Positions 17,388-27,040 of a stretch of 64,000 nt of DNA are shown here, one piece after another (the first letter of the stretch is position 1; each line of letters opens with the position of its first letter). The position numbers were made by a program, and so were the translations under genes. Under the pieces are notes generated by a model. The model was not told where the DNA came from. It was given only the letters and a program-made list of their open reading frames with translations, and did no database searches. Origin of the DNA: Chitinibacter sp. FCG-7 (GTDB taxonomy: Bacteria > Pseudomonadota > Gammaproteobacteria > Burkholderiales > Chitinibacteraceae); contig NZ_CP157355.1 of the NCBI RefSeq assembly GCF_040047665.1, positions 1,054,001 through 1,118,000 on the forward strand, read 5' to 3'.

Positions 17388-20300
17388 TTAGAAATACAAA
17401 GTCACTGGCCCTTTATTAATGAATTCGACCCAGCCGCGTGGCACCGGGTAGCCGCTAATCACCGGGAAGTAGGCAATAAAGAGCACCGCAGCCACCGCCG
17501 CCACCGCCCATGGCAGGTATTTGGCCCACGCACGCAGTGGGTTATCGAGCTGCAAACGCTGCAACTGTTGAAGAAGCCACACCAGCGCCAGAATAATAAA
17601 CGGCACAGACGCAAAGAAATGGTAGATAAACACCAGTTTACGCGGGATCAGCGCCCACGGCAGGAACTGAATCAAGCCTGCGGCAATAATAAAGCTCAAA
17701 GCAAACAGCTGGCTCTGGCTAACCGCAAAACGCTGCAGCAGCGTTTTCGAGCTGGCCATAGTGAGCCGCCAGCCAATGGCGATCAGGAAGGCCAGCGTCC
17801 CCAGATACCAGGTCACCGGATTACCAAAGGCGCTGATCGACGACACTTTCAGCGGGCCAGTCCACTCGGTGCCCGAGTAGTACCACATCGGCTTGAGCAT
17901 CGTTGGCCATTCGTACCACATCGAGCTGAACGGATGCGTGGCTTTCAACTGGCTGTGATATTGATACATACCGGTCTGGTTAGCCAGCATACCTGAAATG
18001 CCCTGCCCGGTAGCGTTCATCAGCGGGATATACGCTGCGGTATAAATCAGCGCGGGAATCACAATAAAGCCCAGCACCGACCACTGCACGCTTTGCGTGA
18101 CCCAATCGCCATAGCTGCGCTGCCCCGGTAGCTTCGGAGGCAGGCTTTGCGCGACGCGATACTGACGCCATAAATTCCAGCAATACAAGAACGCCAGACC
18201 CACGCCGTGATACAGCACAATCCATTTGCTCGCCGCGCCCAGACCAAACATCGCGCCGCACAGCAGCAGTGATTTGAAGTCGGTTTTCCAGTCCTGTGTG
18301 GCCGGTTCCTGCTGCATCCAGCGCAGCATCCAGTACGAGCTGGCCAGAATAAAGAACACGCCATAGGTATCAATGGTGGCAATGCGGGTTTGCGTAAAGT
18401 GCATGAAATCAAGCGCGAGCAAGCCAGTCGCCAACAGCGCAAAGTTTTCCGAGCGGAAGACGCGGCGCGACAGGCCGAAAAACACCGGCAACATCGCAAT
18501 GCCAAACACCACGCCCATAAAGCGCCAGCCAAATGGATTCATGCCAAACAGCCAAACGCCAATCGCAATAATGATTTTGCCCAGCGGCGGGTGGGTATTC
18601 TCGGTGGCATCAATGCCTTGCGAGATTTCCCACGCGCTGCGCGCGTGATACACCTCGTCAAAATACATGCCGTTATACGCGGTAGACAGCGTGACCGTTT
18701 TATCCTGCTCGTCGATCAGCGCCGCCGCATCGCTCGGCCCTGCTTGCAGCACCGGCGTGAGCAAGGCATTTTGCTGCCCACGCACGGCGATCTCGTTCAT
18801 TTGCAGCGAGCCGGTACTCAGGCCAATTTTGAAGTAACGCGCAGGCAGATTGACTTCCAGTGGACGCCAGCGGAATTCGGAAAAGCGGTTGCTGATCACA
18901 ATTCCTTTGCCAACCGTCCAGTTCTGCCCATCGGCCGACCATTGCAAGGCGTACTCGCCCTCGCCCAAGCCGTGATGGTATTGCAGCTGGCTCACCTGCT
19001 CGATTTTGCCCAGATCAAACACCGCCCAATCGCCCGCAGCAGGCGGATTCCAGAATTTTTGCGGCGACTGGCCATTACCCAGATAGGTAAACGCCGCCAC
19101 GCTGTACACGGCACAAATCATCGCCAGCGCAGCCCACGCACGGCGGCTGACAGGCGCAAGCGGCTGCTCAACCGGGGGTATAGCCACAAAATCAGCACTT
19201 GCATTAGCACTGCGCTCAATACCTGCCGAGGTATCGTTTGAAACCAGAGCCTGACGATTGCCGCGCAAGAAAATATCGTAGCCAATGCGGAAGGTCTGCA
19301 CCAGCAAAGCCACATTCGCCAGCGAGCACACCACCATAAAGAAGCTGCCATTGGGCACCGCAGTGCTATTGAGGCGGGTCAGAATATCGAGCGTGACCAG
19401 CGTATTGACAAACGTCGTTAAGCTAGCGGCAACGGCCAGCCACAGCACGCGCTTATCGGCAATCACCATAAAGGCGGTCAGGCCCACGAAGGCGGCGGGG
19501 AATAAATACCGCTCGTGCATTTTTGGCCCAACGACAAAAAACAGCACATAAATGGCAAACGCGCCAAACAGATAGCGGCCCTCGCCTTTGCCCTTGATCA
19601 CGCCATACACCACCGCCGCCAGCGACGACAGCGTCAGTAGCCACGCCCATTTACCAACGGCCAGCCCCAAGAAAGGCGTGCTATTGGCCAGCCAGTTGCC
19701 GTTGAACAAGGCGTACAGATTAAACGCATTGATGGTCAGGTAGTCGTAGCTGGCCAGCGTGCCGCCGTACAGACTGAAAATCCACAATGGTTCGCGCGAA
19801 ATGGTGAATGGCAGCGAGAGCAGAATAAAGGTGCCAATCGCCGCGCCCAAGGCTTTGAGCTGAACCTTCATATCACCCACAGTCAGCAAGGCAATCAGCG
19901 CAATCGGCCCTACCAGCAAGGCTTGCGGCTTGAAAATCACCGCCGCGGCATACAGGGCTGCCGCGAGCACAATGCGGCGGCGCTCCAGCATCAGGAAGGA
20001 TGCTGCCAGAATCAGCGTGAAGATGCTGTCCACCTGCCCCCAGAATGTCGAGGTCACGATCGCCAGCGGATTAAACAGCCACAGAATGGCAGCAATCAGT
20101 GCAATCGCGCGCGTCGCATTATCTTTGCGGCCCACCCAGAGCAGAAATAGCGCACCGGCAATATCGGCCAGCATGGCGGGCATTTTCAGCGCGGCCAGAA
20201 AGCAGGGCGTGTCGTAGGCCAGACCAAACCAGTTGGCGGCACCGCCAACCAGCCACAAAACGGTGATGTAGCCGGGCGGATAATCGGCAAAATAGCCGGG

Positions 20301-21242
20301 GCGATAAAAGCCCTCGAAGCCGCGCTGATACATATCAAACGCCCACGCGCTGAATGTACCGATGTCATATGAATGTCCGCGATACGCGCCAGCCCAGTAG
20401 ATTTTGATCAGGAAAACCGCCAGCACCAGCGCAATCGCTGGCCAGGTTTTGCTCAGCGGGGCAATGCCATCGAGCACGGCGCCAAAACGCTGGTACGCGC
20501 CATCGCGAGCGCGAATCAGCCACGCGACCAGCCCGATATAGCCCAGTGTCACCAGCCAGAGCACCACATTGGCGCTCAGTGCCGAGGGGCTGCCATTGTC
20601 GGCAGCGGGTGCCGCAGCTGCAGCTGGCGGCGGGGTAAAACTGATAATCTGGGTTTTCGAATCCTGCTCGCCCGGCTCGCCTTCCTGCACCGAAACATCG
20701 TCAAACCAAGCCGTGCCAGTGGCTAGGCTGCCATAAAAACCCAGTCGCAAAGCGACTTTGATTTCATTTTGCTCGGGGCCGGTTTTGCCCCAGGCCACCA
20801 GCTCCTGCCAATCCTGATCGCCTTTGATATCGCGCGAGTGATCCATCGCGTCAACAATACTGATATTGGCGCCCACCTTGGCGTCGGCAGCAATGCCCTG
20901 TGTTTTAACCCAAGCCGAGACGCGATACCAGGTATCCGGTTTAACCTTGATCAGCTGGGTCAGCTTGCCATCGTCGCCCTGCCCCAGTTGAATCTTGAGT
21001 GAAGATTTCCCGCTGCGAAACACGCTCTCGTCGCGTGTACCGATGCTTTGCGGCTCGCCTTGTGTCCAGTGATCAAAGGTCCAGCCCGATGCGCCGCCCG
21101 ATGGGCTGCTCTCTTCCGCCCCCGCATTACGCGCCAGCTCGGCGTGCGCGGGCAGCGCCAGCACCAGCAAGCAACACCAGCAGGCCAGTAAAAACCGTTG
21201 CAGACTCAGGCGGCCAGCAAATAGCGGTGTAGATATCGACAT
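17388..21242 (-). CDS. Giant GT-C membrane protein: CBM-like, GT-C, F5/8-C-like and PMT (GT39) domains
   Basis: A 1284-residue protein. A signal peptide (to about 34) is followed by a jelly-roll CBM-like domain (about 35-190), a first polytopic GT-C module (about 220-660) with GHSYDIGTFSAWA and ADYPPGYITVLW, a linker (about 670-700), a second extracytoplasmic sandwich resembling an F5/8 type C (discoidin) domain (about 730-827) and a second GT-C module of the PMT/GT39 type (about 840-1284) with the acidic FDEVYHARSAWE and ENTHPPLGK signatures. PMT enzymes transfer a sugar from a polyprenyl-phosphate donor to protein or lipid at the outer face of the inner membrane. The divergent GT2 gene could make that donor. 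The acceptor is unknown. Confidence 0.85.
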   Translation of the reverse strand: MSISTPLFAGRLSLQRFLLACWCCLLVLALPAHAELARNAGAEESSPSGGASGWTFDHWTQGEPQSIGTRDESVFRSGKSSLKIQLGQGDDGKLTQLIKVKPDTWYRVSAWVKTQGIAADAKVGANISIVDAMDHSRDIKGDQDWQELVAWGKTGPEQNEIKVALRLGFYGSLATGTAWFDDVSVQEGEPGEQDSKTQIISFTPPPAAAAAPAADNGSPSALSANVVLWLVTLGYIGLVAWLIRARDGAYQRFGAVLDGIAPLSKTWPAIALVLAVFLIKIYWAGAYRGHSYDIGTFSAWAFDMYQRGFEGFYRPGYFADYPPGYITVLWLVGGAANWFGLAYDTPCFLAALKMPAMLADIAGALFLLWVGRKDNATRAIALIAAILWLFNPLAIVTSTFWGQVDSIFTLILAASFLMLERRRIVLAAALYAAAVIFKPQALLVGPIALIALLTVGDMKVQLKALGAAIGTFILLSLPFTISREPLWIFSLYGGTLASYDYLTINAFNLYALFNGNWLANSTPFLGLAVGKWAWLLTLSSLAAVVYGVIKGKGEGRYLFGAFAIYVLFFVVGPKMHERYLFPAAFVGLTAFMVIADKRVLWLAVAASLTTFVNTLVTLDILTRLNSTAVPNGSFFMVVCSLANVALLVQTFRIGYDIFLRGNRQALVSNDTSAGIERSANASADFVAIPPVEQPLAPVSRRAWAALAMICAVYSVAAFTYLGNGQSPQKFWNPPAAGDWAVFDLGKIEQVSQLQYHHGLGEGEYALQWSADGQNWTVGKGIVISNRFSEFRWRPLEVNLPARYFKIGLSTGSLQMNEIAVRGQQNALLTPVLQAGPSDAAALIDEQDKTVTLSTAYNGMYFDEVYHARSAWEISQGIDATENTHPPLGKIIIAIGVWLFGMNPFGWRFMGVVFGIAMLPVFFGLSRRVFRSENFALLATGLLALDFMHFTQTRIATIDTYGVFFILASSYWMLRWMQQEPATQDWKTDFKSLLLCGAMFGLGAASKWIVLYHGVGLAFLYCWNLWRQYRVAQSLPPKLPGQRSYGDWVTQSVQWSVLGFIVIPALIYTAAYIPLMNATGQGISGMLANQTGMYQYHSQLKATHPFSSMWYEWPTMLKPMWYYSGTEWTGPLKVSSISAFGNPVTWYLGTLAFLIAIGWRLTMASSKTLLQRFAVSQSQLFALSFIIAAGLIQFLPWALIPRKLVFIYHFFASVPFIILALVWLLQQLQRLQLDNPLRAWAKYLPWAVAAVAAVLFIAYFPVISGYPVPRGWVEFINKGPVTLYF
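19177..19234. repeat. Dispersed element copy 4, inside the PMT coding region
   Basis: GGTAT at 19177, ATACC at 19219 (42 bp), six bases, GGTAT at 19230: every half-site exact. It encodes about residues 669-688 of the PMT protein, in the linker between the first GT-C module and the discoidin-like domain, a place where extra residues should be tolerated. Confidence 0.75.
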
Positions 21243-21682
21243 GATTCAAACTCGGTCAAACAGCGGGGGAAGTTGGCACTATAACGGCTCTCTATCCTGA
21301 CGCCTAGTTCCTGACATCACATCGGCAGTGCGCAGTTGCAACAAGCTGGAGCCAAATCGGCGTGGCAATTCCTTACAAGCCCAAGAGTGCTGCGGCCTGA
21401 CATGCTCATCGCACTGCAACATTCAAATTGCTATATCAGCATCCGCTAAAGCGTTTATTTTCCTAGTGTTGTGGCAAATTTGCCTCAGTCATTTTGCACC
21501 TGCAATACCGCCTGGCGAGAGCTGGGGCACAAAGCTTGGCAAGCGGGGTTTTCAATCCAGGCTTGATGATGTAAGGTTAAGCCCAATCGCAATGTAGTCG
21601 CGAAAAAATCATAACAAACAGGCCACGTGCCTAGCGCCAACCGAGTGCCAATCAGAGCCTGGAGCGCATGGAGGATGAGACA
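21243..21682. other. Divergent intergenic region, no gene seen
   Basis: 440 bp between the divergent PMT and GT2 genes. It must hold both promoters, but I see no convincing -35/-10 pair, no strong hairpin and no credible protein (short frames lack a ribosome site and family resemblance). Confidence 0.5.
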
Positions 21683-22645
21683 ATGCAGCAAAGCCCAACA
21701 CAGCAACGCCTGTCGGTAGTAATCCCCTGCTACAACGAAGAGGAAGTGATCGGTGAAACGCTCAAGCGCCTAGGCGAGTTTCGTGCCACCGTTACTGACC
21801 TGGACGTTGAATTCATTTTTGTCGACGACGGTAGTAAAGATCGCACTCGCGAATTACTCACCGCTGCCCAGCAAGCCAACCCCGAAATCCGCGTGGTCGG
21901 CTTTGCGCGCAATTTTGGCCACCAGACCGCTGTTACCGCCGGGATTGATGCCGCCAGCGGCGATGCGGTGGTGCTGATCGACGCCGATTTGCAAGACCCG
22001 CCCGCAGTGATCAGCGAAATGATCGCGTTGTGGCGCACTGGCTACCATGTGGTTTACGGCACACGCGTTGATCGTCCGGGTGAATCGGCATTTAAACTGG
22101 TCACTGCCCGCGCCTTCTACCGCGTCCTCAATCGTCTGTCTGACGTGCCGATTCCGCTCGACACGGGTGATTTCCGCCTGATGGATCGCAAAGTCGTTGA
22201 CGTACTCAAAGGCATGCCCGAGCGCGACCGCTTTATCCGCGGCATGGTCAGCTGGGTTGGCTTTAGACAAATTGCCCTACCCTACCGCCGCGCCGAGCGT
22301 TTTGCCGGCGAGAGCAAATACCCGCTGCGCAAAATGGTGCGTTTTGCCACCGACGGCATTATGTCTTTCTCGACCAAACCGCTGCGTCTGGCCGTGACGC
22401 TGGGCTTGCTGTCATCCTTCTTTGCCTTGATCGGCATTATCAATACGCTGGTGGTGCGTCTGACCACCGATCACTGGGTGCCGGGCTGGGCCGAGATCAT
22501 GGTGGCGATTCTGTTCTTGGGTGGCGTGCAGCTCTTGTGTATCGGGATTCTGGGCGAATACGTTGGCCGCACCTACAACGAAATCAAGCGCCGCCCGCTG
22601 TATGTGGTGCAAGATCGTTTGGGCTTCCCCGACGAGCAGCAATAA
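21683..22645 (+). CDS. GT2 polyprenyl-phosphate glycosyltransferase (DPM1/GtrB/ArnC-like)
   Basis: A 320-residue enzyme. Its GT-A domain has LSVVIPCYNEEEVIGETL, FVDDGSKDRT, the DADLQDPP metal-binding motif and TGDFRLMDRKV; two C-terminal membrane helices (about 235-300) end the protein, as in GtrB, ArnC and dolichyl-phosphate mannose synthases. It should load a sugar from a nucleotide donor onto undecaprenyl phosphate at the cytoplasmic face, making the lipid donor used by the neighbouring GT-C enzymes. The ATG at 21683 follows GGAGG at nine bases. A terminator separates it from the next gene. Confidence 0.92.
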   Translation: MQQSPTQQRLSVVIPCYNEEEVIGETLKRLGEFRATVTDLDVEFIFVDDGSKDRTRELLTAAQQANPEIRVVGFARNFGHQTAVTAGIDAASGDAVVLIDADLQDPPAVISEMIALWRTGYHVVYGTRVDRPGESAFKLVTARAFYRVLNRLSDVPIPLDTGDFRLMDRKVVDVLKGMPERDRFIRGMVSWVGFRQIALPYRRAERFAGESKYPLRKMVRFATDGIMSFSTKPLRLAVTLGLLSSFFALIGIINTLVVRLTTDHWVPGWAEIMVAILFLGGVQLLCIGILGEYVGRTYNEIKRRPLYVVQDRLGFPDEQQ

Positions 22646-22650
22646 ATACA

Positions 22651-22683
22651 AACCCAGCCTGATCCAAGGCTGGGTTATTTTTT
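22651..22683 (+). terminator. Intrinsic terminator after GT2 gene
   Basis: AACCCAGCCT, GATCCA loop, AGGCTGGGTT and a following T-rich run. Confidence 0.9.
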
Positions 22684-22690
22684 GCCCATA

Positions 22691-22748
22691 ATACCCGTGG
22701 TGGTATTGCCCGCTGAATAAAGTAGGACAATGCCGCCAAGCATATACC
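22691..22748. repeat. Dispersed element copy 5
   Basis: ATACC at 22691, six bases, GGTAT at 22702 and ATACC at 22744, all exact and with the 42-bp spacing. It lies between the terminator of the GT2 gene and the start of the GT-C gene. Confidence 0.75.
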
Positions 22749-22763
22749 CTCGAAGAGCGCATC

Positions 22764-24536
22764 ATGCCCCCGTCGAACAAACTGCTGCGTCAACTCGTTC
22801 CGCAGTCGATTTATCTGATCTTTGCCGCTATTTTTTCCATTTTTCTGGCCGTCGCCTTTTTTGTCGATGCATTCTGGAAAAGCGACACCTGGTTTTCGCG
22901 TGGCGATCTGCAAATGCTGGGGCCACAAAACCCGCTATTGCAGGCACTGGGTATTGCGGTGTGGTTTCTGGTTTTATACGGCGCGTGGCGCGTGGCAAAA
23001 CGCCTGGATCAAAGCCAATTCATCCGCCTGATAATTGCTGGGCTGTTTCTGGGCTTTTTTGGCCTGATTAATCTATTTATTTATTATTTTCCGGTGCATG
23101 CGTATGACGATGCGCTGGTCATCCGCATCGTGGTCGATGATTTATTGCGCGGTAATTTCATCTCGTTTTTTGACACAATGACTTTGGAAAACAAGGCCAA
23201 GAATTATCTTTATCTATTTCCATTACAAGTGCCGTTTACGCTATACACCTACGCCATTCACAACCTGATTGGCGATAGCTATACCTGGACGCGCATTATC
23301 AATACCATCTGGATTACCGGCAGCAGCTATGTGATTTATCAGATTTATCTGCTGTGGCAGCAAAAACGGCATGATTTTTTTGCCGCGCTGATTTGCACGA
23401 CGTTTATTCCGTTTATTTTGCTCGGTGCGTGGGTGTATAACGATTTTCCGGCGATTTTTCTCAGCTGTATTGCAATTTATTTTTTTACGCTATGGCAGCA
23501 ACAAGGCCGCAAACGCGCAATCATTCTGTGCCTGATTGCATTGGCTTTTGCCAATCTATTTCGCCCGATTGCGCTGCTGTTGGCGCTGAGCTTTGCACTG
23601 ATTATCGTGCTGCGCTGGATTAAATCAGGCCAGTACAAGCCTGATCAAAGTACTAGTGCAAAAGTTTTATGGCAAGGCGTCGAAGCCGCAGACAGTACAT
23701 CTAGTACGACAAGGCGAGACAACGATGCAAGAAAACTTTTGCTTAACTACTTATGGATTTTGTTTGGGCTATTTATTGCTATTCAACTACCGCACAAACT
23801 CGTCAATGGCGCGCTCGCGCTCGGCGGCGTGCCAACGTATAGCGGCTTGAGCACCAGCGCGCCCGCGCCCAAATGGATGTGGCTCAATATTGGCTACGAT
23901 TACAAACGCCTCGGCGTCTGGTCGTACAACGAAGCGTATTCAACCTTTGTCAGCGAAGCGCCGATTGATGAAGACGCAGTCAATACGCTGTTCAAGCAGG
24001 AAATCGCCAAAAAATGGCAAGAGATTGGCCTGACCGGCACGCTAAGCCACTGGGCGAAAAAGACCTACTGGCAATGGACTGAAGGCACGTATCAGGCGGT
24101 GTATTACGGCATCGGCGATCCGGCCCGCCCCGATTATTTTGCTCACCCGACCGCTGCGACGCAGTTTGCCCATGGCGAACACGGCGAAACCTTCCGCTAC
24201 ACGGTGCGGCGCATTACGCAATTACAAAACTGGTTGTATCTGTTTGCCGCGACCTGTGTCGTTGTTTTGGCCTTCAAACGCGCCAGCCGCGATCAGGATG
24301 CGCCACTGGATGAAACCCTGCTGCTGTTGGCGTTTTACACGTTAATGGTATTTGGCATGTATATGCTGTGGGAGTCCAAATCGCGCTACATCTTATCGAG
24401 CACGATCCCGCTCTTGCTGCTCGCCAGTTACGGACTGCCACAGTTATTTGCCCGCTTTGAAGCGGCCTTAAAAGCTACACCAGAACAACAAACCACAATG
24501 ATTGAGCCAATACCCGCAACGGAAACACAAAACTAA
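22764..24536 (+). CDS. Polytopic GT-C-type glycosyltransferase-like protein
   Basis: A 590-residue membrane protein with about a dozen hydrophobic helices. A first-loop acidic motif (YFPVHAYDDALVIRIV, about 108-123) is in the position where GT-C enzymes hold their catalytic Asp. I infer a polyprenyl-phosphate-sugar-dependent transferase acting at the outer face of the inner membrane, in line with the GT2 and GtrA neighbours. Residues about 299-326 (23658-23742) are encoded by a palindromic element inserted in frame and read as a hydrophilic loop between membrane helices. The ATG at 22764 follows GAAGAG. Confidence 0.75.
   Translation: MPPSNKLLRQLVPQSIYLIFAAIFSIFLAVAFFVDAFWKSDTWFSRGDLQMLGPQNPLLQALGIAVWFLVLYGAWRVAKRLDQSQFIRLIIAGLFLGFFGLINLFIYYFPVHAYDDALVIRIVVDDLLRGNFISFFDTMTLENKAKNYLYLFPLQVPFTLYTYAIHNLIGDSYTWTRIINTIWITGSSYVIYQIYLLWQQKRHDFFAALICTTFIPFILLGAWVYNDFPAIFLSCIAIYFFTLWQQQGRKRAIILCLIALAFANLFRPIALLLALSFALIIVLRWIKSGQYKPDQSTSAKVLWQGVEAADSTSSTTRRDNDARKLLLNYLWILFGLFIAIQLPHKLVNGALALGGVPTYSGLSTSAPAPKWMWLNIGYDYKRLGVWSYNEAYSTFVSEAPIDEDAVNTLFKQEIAKKWQEIGLTGTLSHWAKKTYWQWTEGTYQAVYYGIGDPARPDYFAHPTAATQFAHGEHGETFRYTVRRITQLQNWLYLFAATCVVVLAFKRASRDQDAPLDETLLLLAFYTLMVFGMYMLWESKSRYILSSTIPLLLLASYGLPQLFARFEAALKATPEQQTTMIEPIPATETQN
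23658..23742. repeat. In-frame palindromic (MITE-like) element inside GT-C gene
   Basis: Perfect 11-bp terminal inverted repeats, GCAAAAGTTTT (23658-23668) and AAAACTTTTGC (23732-23742), enclose 63 bp with a central GTAC-ATCTA-GTAC and two similar GGCAAGGCG / ACAAGGCGAG blocks. The sequence style is unlike the surrounding gene, and the reading frame stays open through it. From memory, similar small palindromic repeats are scattered in other proteobacterial genomes, but I could not check this. Confidence 0.7.
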
Positions 24537-24561
24537 AACGCGGGATGGACGGAGGAAAAAC

Positions 24562-27021
24562 ATGAAGCAAGAAGCCAGTCACTTTGACTATCTTGATGGT
24601 GTGCGCGGTATTGCCGCGTTTTCGGTCACATTACATCATTTCTTTTATGCCTTTCTGCCTGCGCTGATCTGGGGCGCGGCAGGCAATAAAGGGCTGATTG
24701 TTCCGCAGCTAGAAATGGCGATTGCGCAAACGCCGCTCAATATCCTGTGGAGCGGCGATTATGCGGTGATGGTGTTTTTTGTAATGAGTGCGTTTGTGCT
24801 CACCTATCGTTTTTTCCGCGATCAGCACGAGCCGGATTTTAGCCGGGTCAGCTTTTTAACTTCGGCCACGCTGCGCCGCTATCCGCGTTTGGTGCTACCG
24901 ATTTTTGCCGCGTCGCTGATTGTGCTGCTGGTGATGCAAATGGGCGGGCTGTTTCATCAGCAGGCTGCGCAATACTCCTTGTCGTTTGAATGGCTGGCGC
25001 TGCAATGGCATACGCCCAACGCTGGCTTTGTCGACGTGCTGCGCAACAGTTTTCTGGAAGTGCCATTCAAACCCGAGCCGCGCTATAACAATGTGCTGTG
25101 GACAATCTGCATCGAGTTTTATGGCTCACTGCTGGCGTTTGCGCTGGTGGCGGTGCTCGGTCGCCAGAGCTGGCGCGGCTGGGGCTATCTGGCGCTGGGC
25201 TGGTATCTGGGTAATTCGCCTTATCTATGTTTTGTGATGGGCGTGGCGCTGGCTGATTTGATGTATGCGCCGGGCGCGGCCAAAGTTCGCACCATCTTGA
25301 GCCGCCCTGCGGCGTATTGGATTTTGGCCATCGCAGGCCTGTATCTGGGCAGTTTTCCGAAGGGCATCGACGCGAGCCAGAACATCTGGTTTAGCTGGCT
25401 GTATTGGCTCGACGGCGGCTCAATGTCCAACGCGCAGTGGACGCACAACTGGGGCGCGCTGTTTTTGCTGCTCGCCGTGCTGCACGCGCCAAGCTGGCAG
25501 GCGCTTTTGTCGCGTCAGCCGTGGCGCTGGCTGGGGCGGATTTCGTTTTCAATGTATTTAATGCACGGCCTGTTTCTGGGCTCGATCTGCTCGTGGCTGA
25601 TTGTGACGCTGGTGCCGAGCATCGGCTATGCGGCGGCGTTTGTGATCACCTTGCTCGTGTATTTACTGGCAGTGTTTGCCTCGTCGCACTTCTTTGCCAG
25701 GTATATCGATGAAGCCAGCGTCAAATTTAGCCGTCAGGCCTATACCCTGCTTATTGGTCGCAAGCTGGAAGCCTTCCTGCCGCGCTGGAATACGCGCTGG
25801 CGCAGCAGCCTGTTTGTGCGCCGAGAATGGGGCTATCTGCTGTTTGGTATTCTGCTGATGTATGTGCTGTTTTACGCGGCGCTGAAGCAGCCGTGGTTTG
25901 CGCACAGTGGCTGGGATTCGTATATTTTGCAGGCGCAAGCGTGGTGGCAAGGCCGTACGATGCTGGCGCAGGATTATCCGTATCTGGAATTGGCGATTTT
26001 CAAGGGCCAGTATTATGTGAGCTTCCCGCCAGTACCGACGATACCGCAGTTCCTGCTCTACCCTTTCTTCGGCGAGGGCACGCCGAATCATTTCCTGAAT
26101 TCGGCCTACACCATATTGAGCTTTGCGCTGCTGAGCTTCTGGTTTAACCCGCAAGCCCAGCTGAAACAATTCTGCGTGCCGCTGGCGGCGGTGTTTGGCA
26201 GCAATCTGCTCGCTGTGTCGCTTAATGGCGGCGTGTGGTTTCAGGCGCAAGTGCTGGCGTTTTTATTCACGATCAGCGCGTTCTTTTTCGCGGTGAAAAG
26301 CCAGAATCGGCCGTGGGCGATGCATTTATCGGCCTTGTGTCTGGCGCTGGCCGTCGGCTGCCGCCCCTTCCAGCTCGTCTACTTCCCAGCGCTGTTATGG
26401 ATTTTTGCTTATCACCTTGGCCATATTGGCAATGCGGCACCGAAGACCAAAACGCCCGAAGGCCGCGAAGACGCCGAGCCGTTGCAGCAGTTCTTGATTT
26501 TCCCGATTCTGATCGGCGGTGCGCTGGCCTGGTATAACTGGCTGCGCTTTGGCAACCCGATCGAATTTGGCCACAATTACCTGCCCGAATTCCAGCGCGC
26601 AACCGAGGGGCAATTTAGCCTGTCGTACGTCCCGGAAAACATCATGCGCAGCCTGCGCCTACCGAGCTTTACGCCTGAAGGCGGCTTGAGCTTTCCGCGC
26701 ATGGACGGCGTGATGTTCTTTCTGGTCAACCCCATTTTCCTGATTCTGGCGCGCAAGCTCACGCAGCTGAAACGTGAATTCTGGCAGGTGAATGCCCTGC
26801 TGTTTGCCGCCATCGCAATTCATATGCTCGCCACCTGGAGCCATCGCACCATGGGCGGCTGGCAGTTTGGCAATCGCTACTTTATCGATATGATTCCGGC
26901 GGTGGTGCTGCTGTTGTGGCTCAATCGCAGCAAGTTTGATGGAAAAGATTTGATGCTGGCGCTGTTTGGCCTTGGGCTCAATGCGTATGGCGCATTGTGG
27001 CTATATCTTGATTGGCCTTAA
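24562..27021 (+). CDS. Acyltransferase-3 fused to a GT-C-like membrane module
   Basis: An 819-residue protein. The N-terminal part (about 1-375) is an acyltransferase 3 domain: FDYLDGVRGIAAFSVTLHHF holds the Asp-Gly-x-Arg-Gly and catalytic His, and the ten or so helices and SMYLMHG near the end fit the family. From about 400 to 819 a second polytopic module follows, with SGWDSYILQAQAWWQGRT and the YYVSFPPVPTIPQFLLYP loop typical of GT39-like GT-C enzymes. The fusion suggests that one protein both acylates and glycosylates a surface molecule. The ATG at 24562 follows GGAGG. It is probably cotranscribed with the flanking genes (26-bp and 19-bp gaps). Confidence 0.82.
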   Translation: MKQEASHFDYLDGVRGIAAFSVTLHHFFYAFLPALIWGAAGNKGLIVPQLEMAIAQTPLNILWSGDYAVMVFFVMSAFVLTYRFFRDQHEPDFSRVSFLTSATLRRYPRLVLPIFAASLIVLLVMQMGGLFHQQAAQYSLSFEWLALQWHTPNAGFVDVLRNSFLEVPFKPEPRYNNVLWTICIEFYGSLLAFALVAVLGRQSWRGWGYLALGWYLGNSPYLCFVMGVALADLMYAPGAAKVRTILSRPAAYWILAIAGLYLGSFPKGIDASQNIWFSWLYWLDGGSMSNAQWTHNWGALFLLLAVLHAPSWQALLSRQPWRWLGRISFSMYLMHGLFLGSICSWLIVTLVPSIGYAAAFVITLLVYLLAVFASSHFFARYIDEASVKFSRQAYTLLIGRKLEAFLPRWNTRWRSSLFVRREWGYLLFGILLMYVLFYAALKQPWFAHSGWDSYILQAQAWWQGRTMLAQDYPYLELAIFKGQYYVSFPPVPTIPQFLLYPFFGEGTPNHFLNSAYTILSFALLSFWFNPQAQLKQFCVPLAAVFGSNLLAVSLNGGVWFQAQVLAFLFTISAFFFAVKSQNRPWAMHLSALCLALAVGCRPFQLVYFPALLWIFAYHLGHIGNAAPKTKTPEGREDAEPLQQFLIFPILIGGALAWYNWLRFGNPIEFGHNYLPEFQRATEGQFSLSYVPENIMRSLRLPSFTPEGGLSFPRMDGVMFFLVNPIFLILARKLTQLKREFWQVNALLFAAIAIHMLATWSHRTMGGWQFGNRYFIDMIPAVVLLLWLNRSKFDGKDLMLALFGLGLNAYGALWLYLDWP
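25700..25746. repeat. Dispersed element copy 6, inside the acyltransferase/GT-C gene
   Basis: GGTAT at 25700 and ATACC at 25742, exactly 42 bp apart, but without the flanking N6 palindrome. It begins GGTATATCGATGAA, as does the copy at 61910. It encodes residues about 380-395, at the junction of the two protein domains. Confidence 0.5.
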
Positions 27022-27040
27022 TGGCTGTGAGTAAAAATTT

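Noticed and set aside
21328-21597. 89-codon open frame in the divergent gap
   Set aside because: No ribosome site and no protein-like pattern; it spans the region that must contain promoters.
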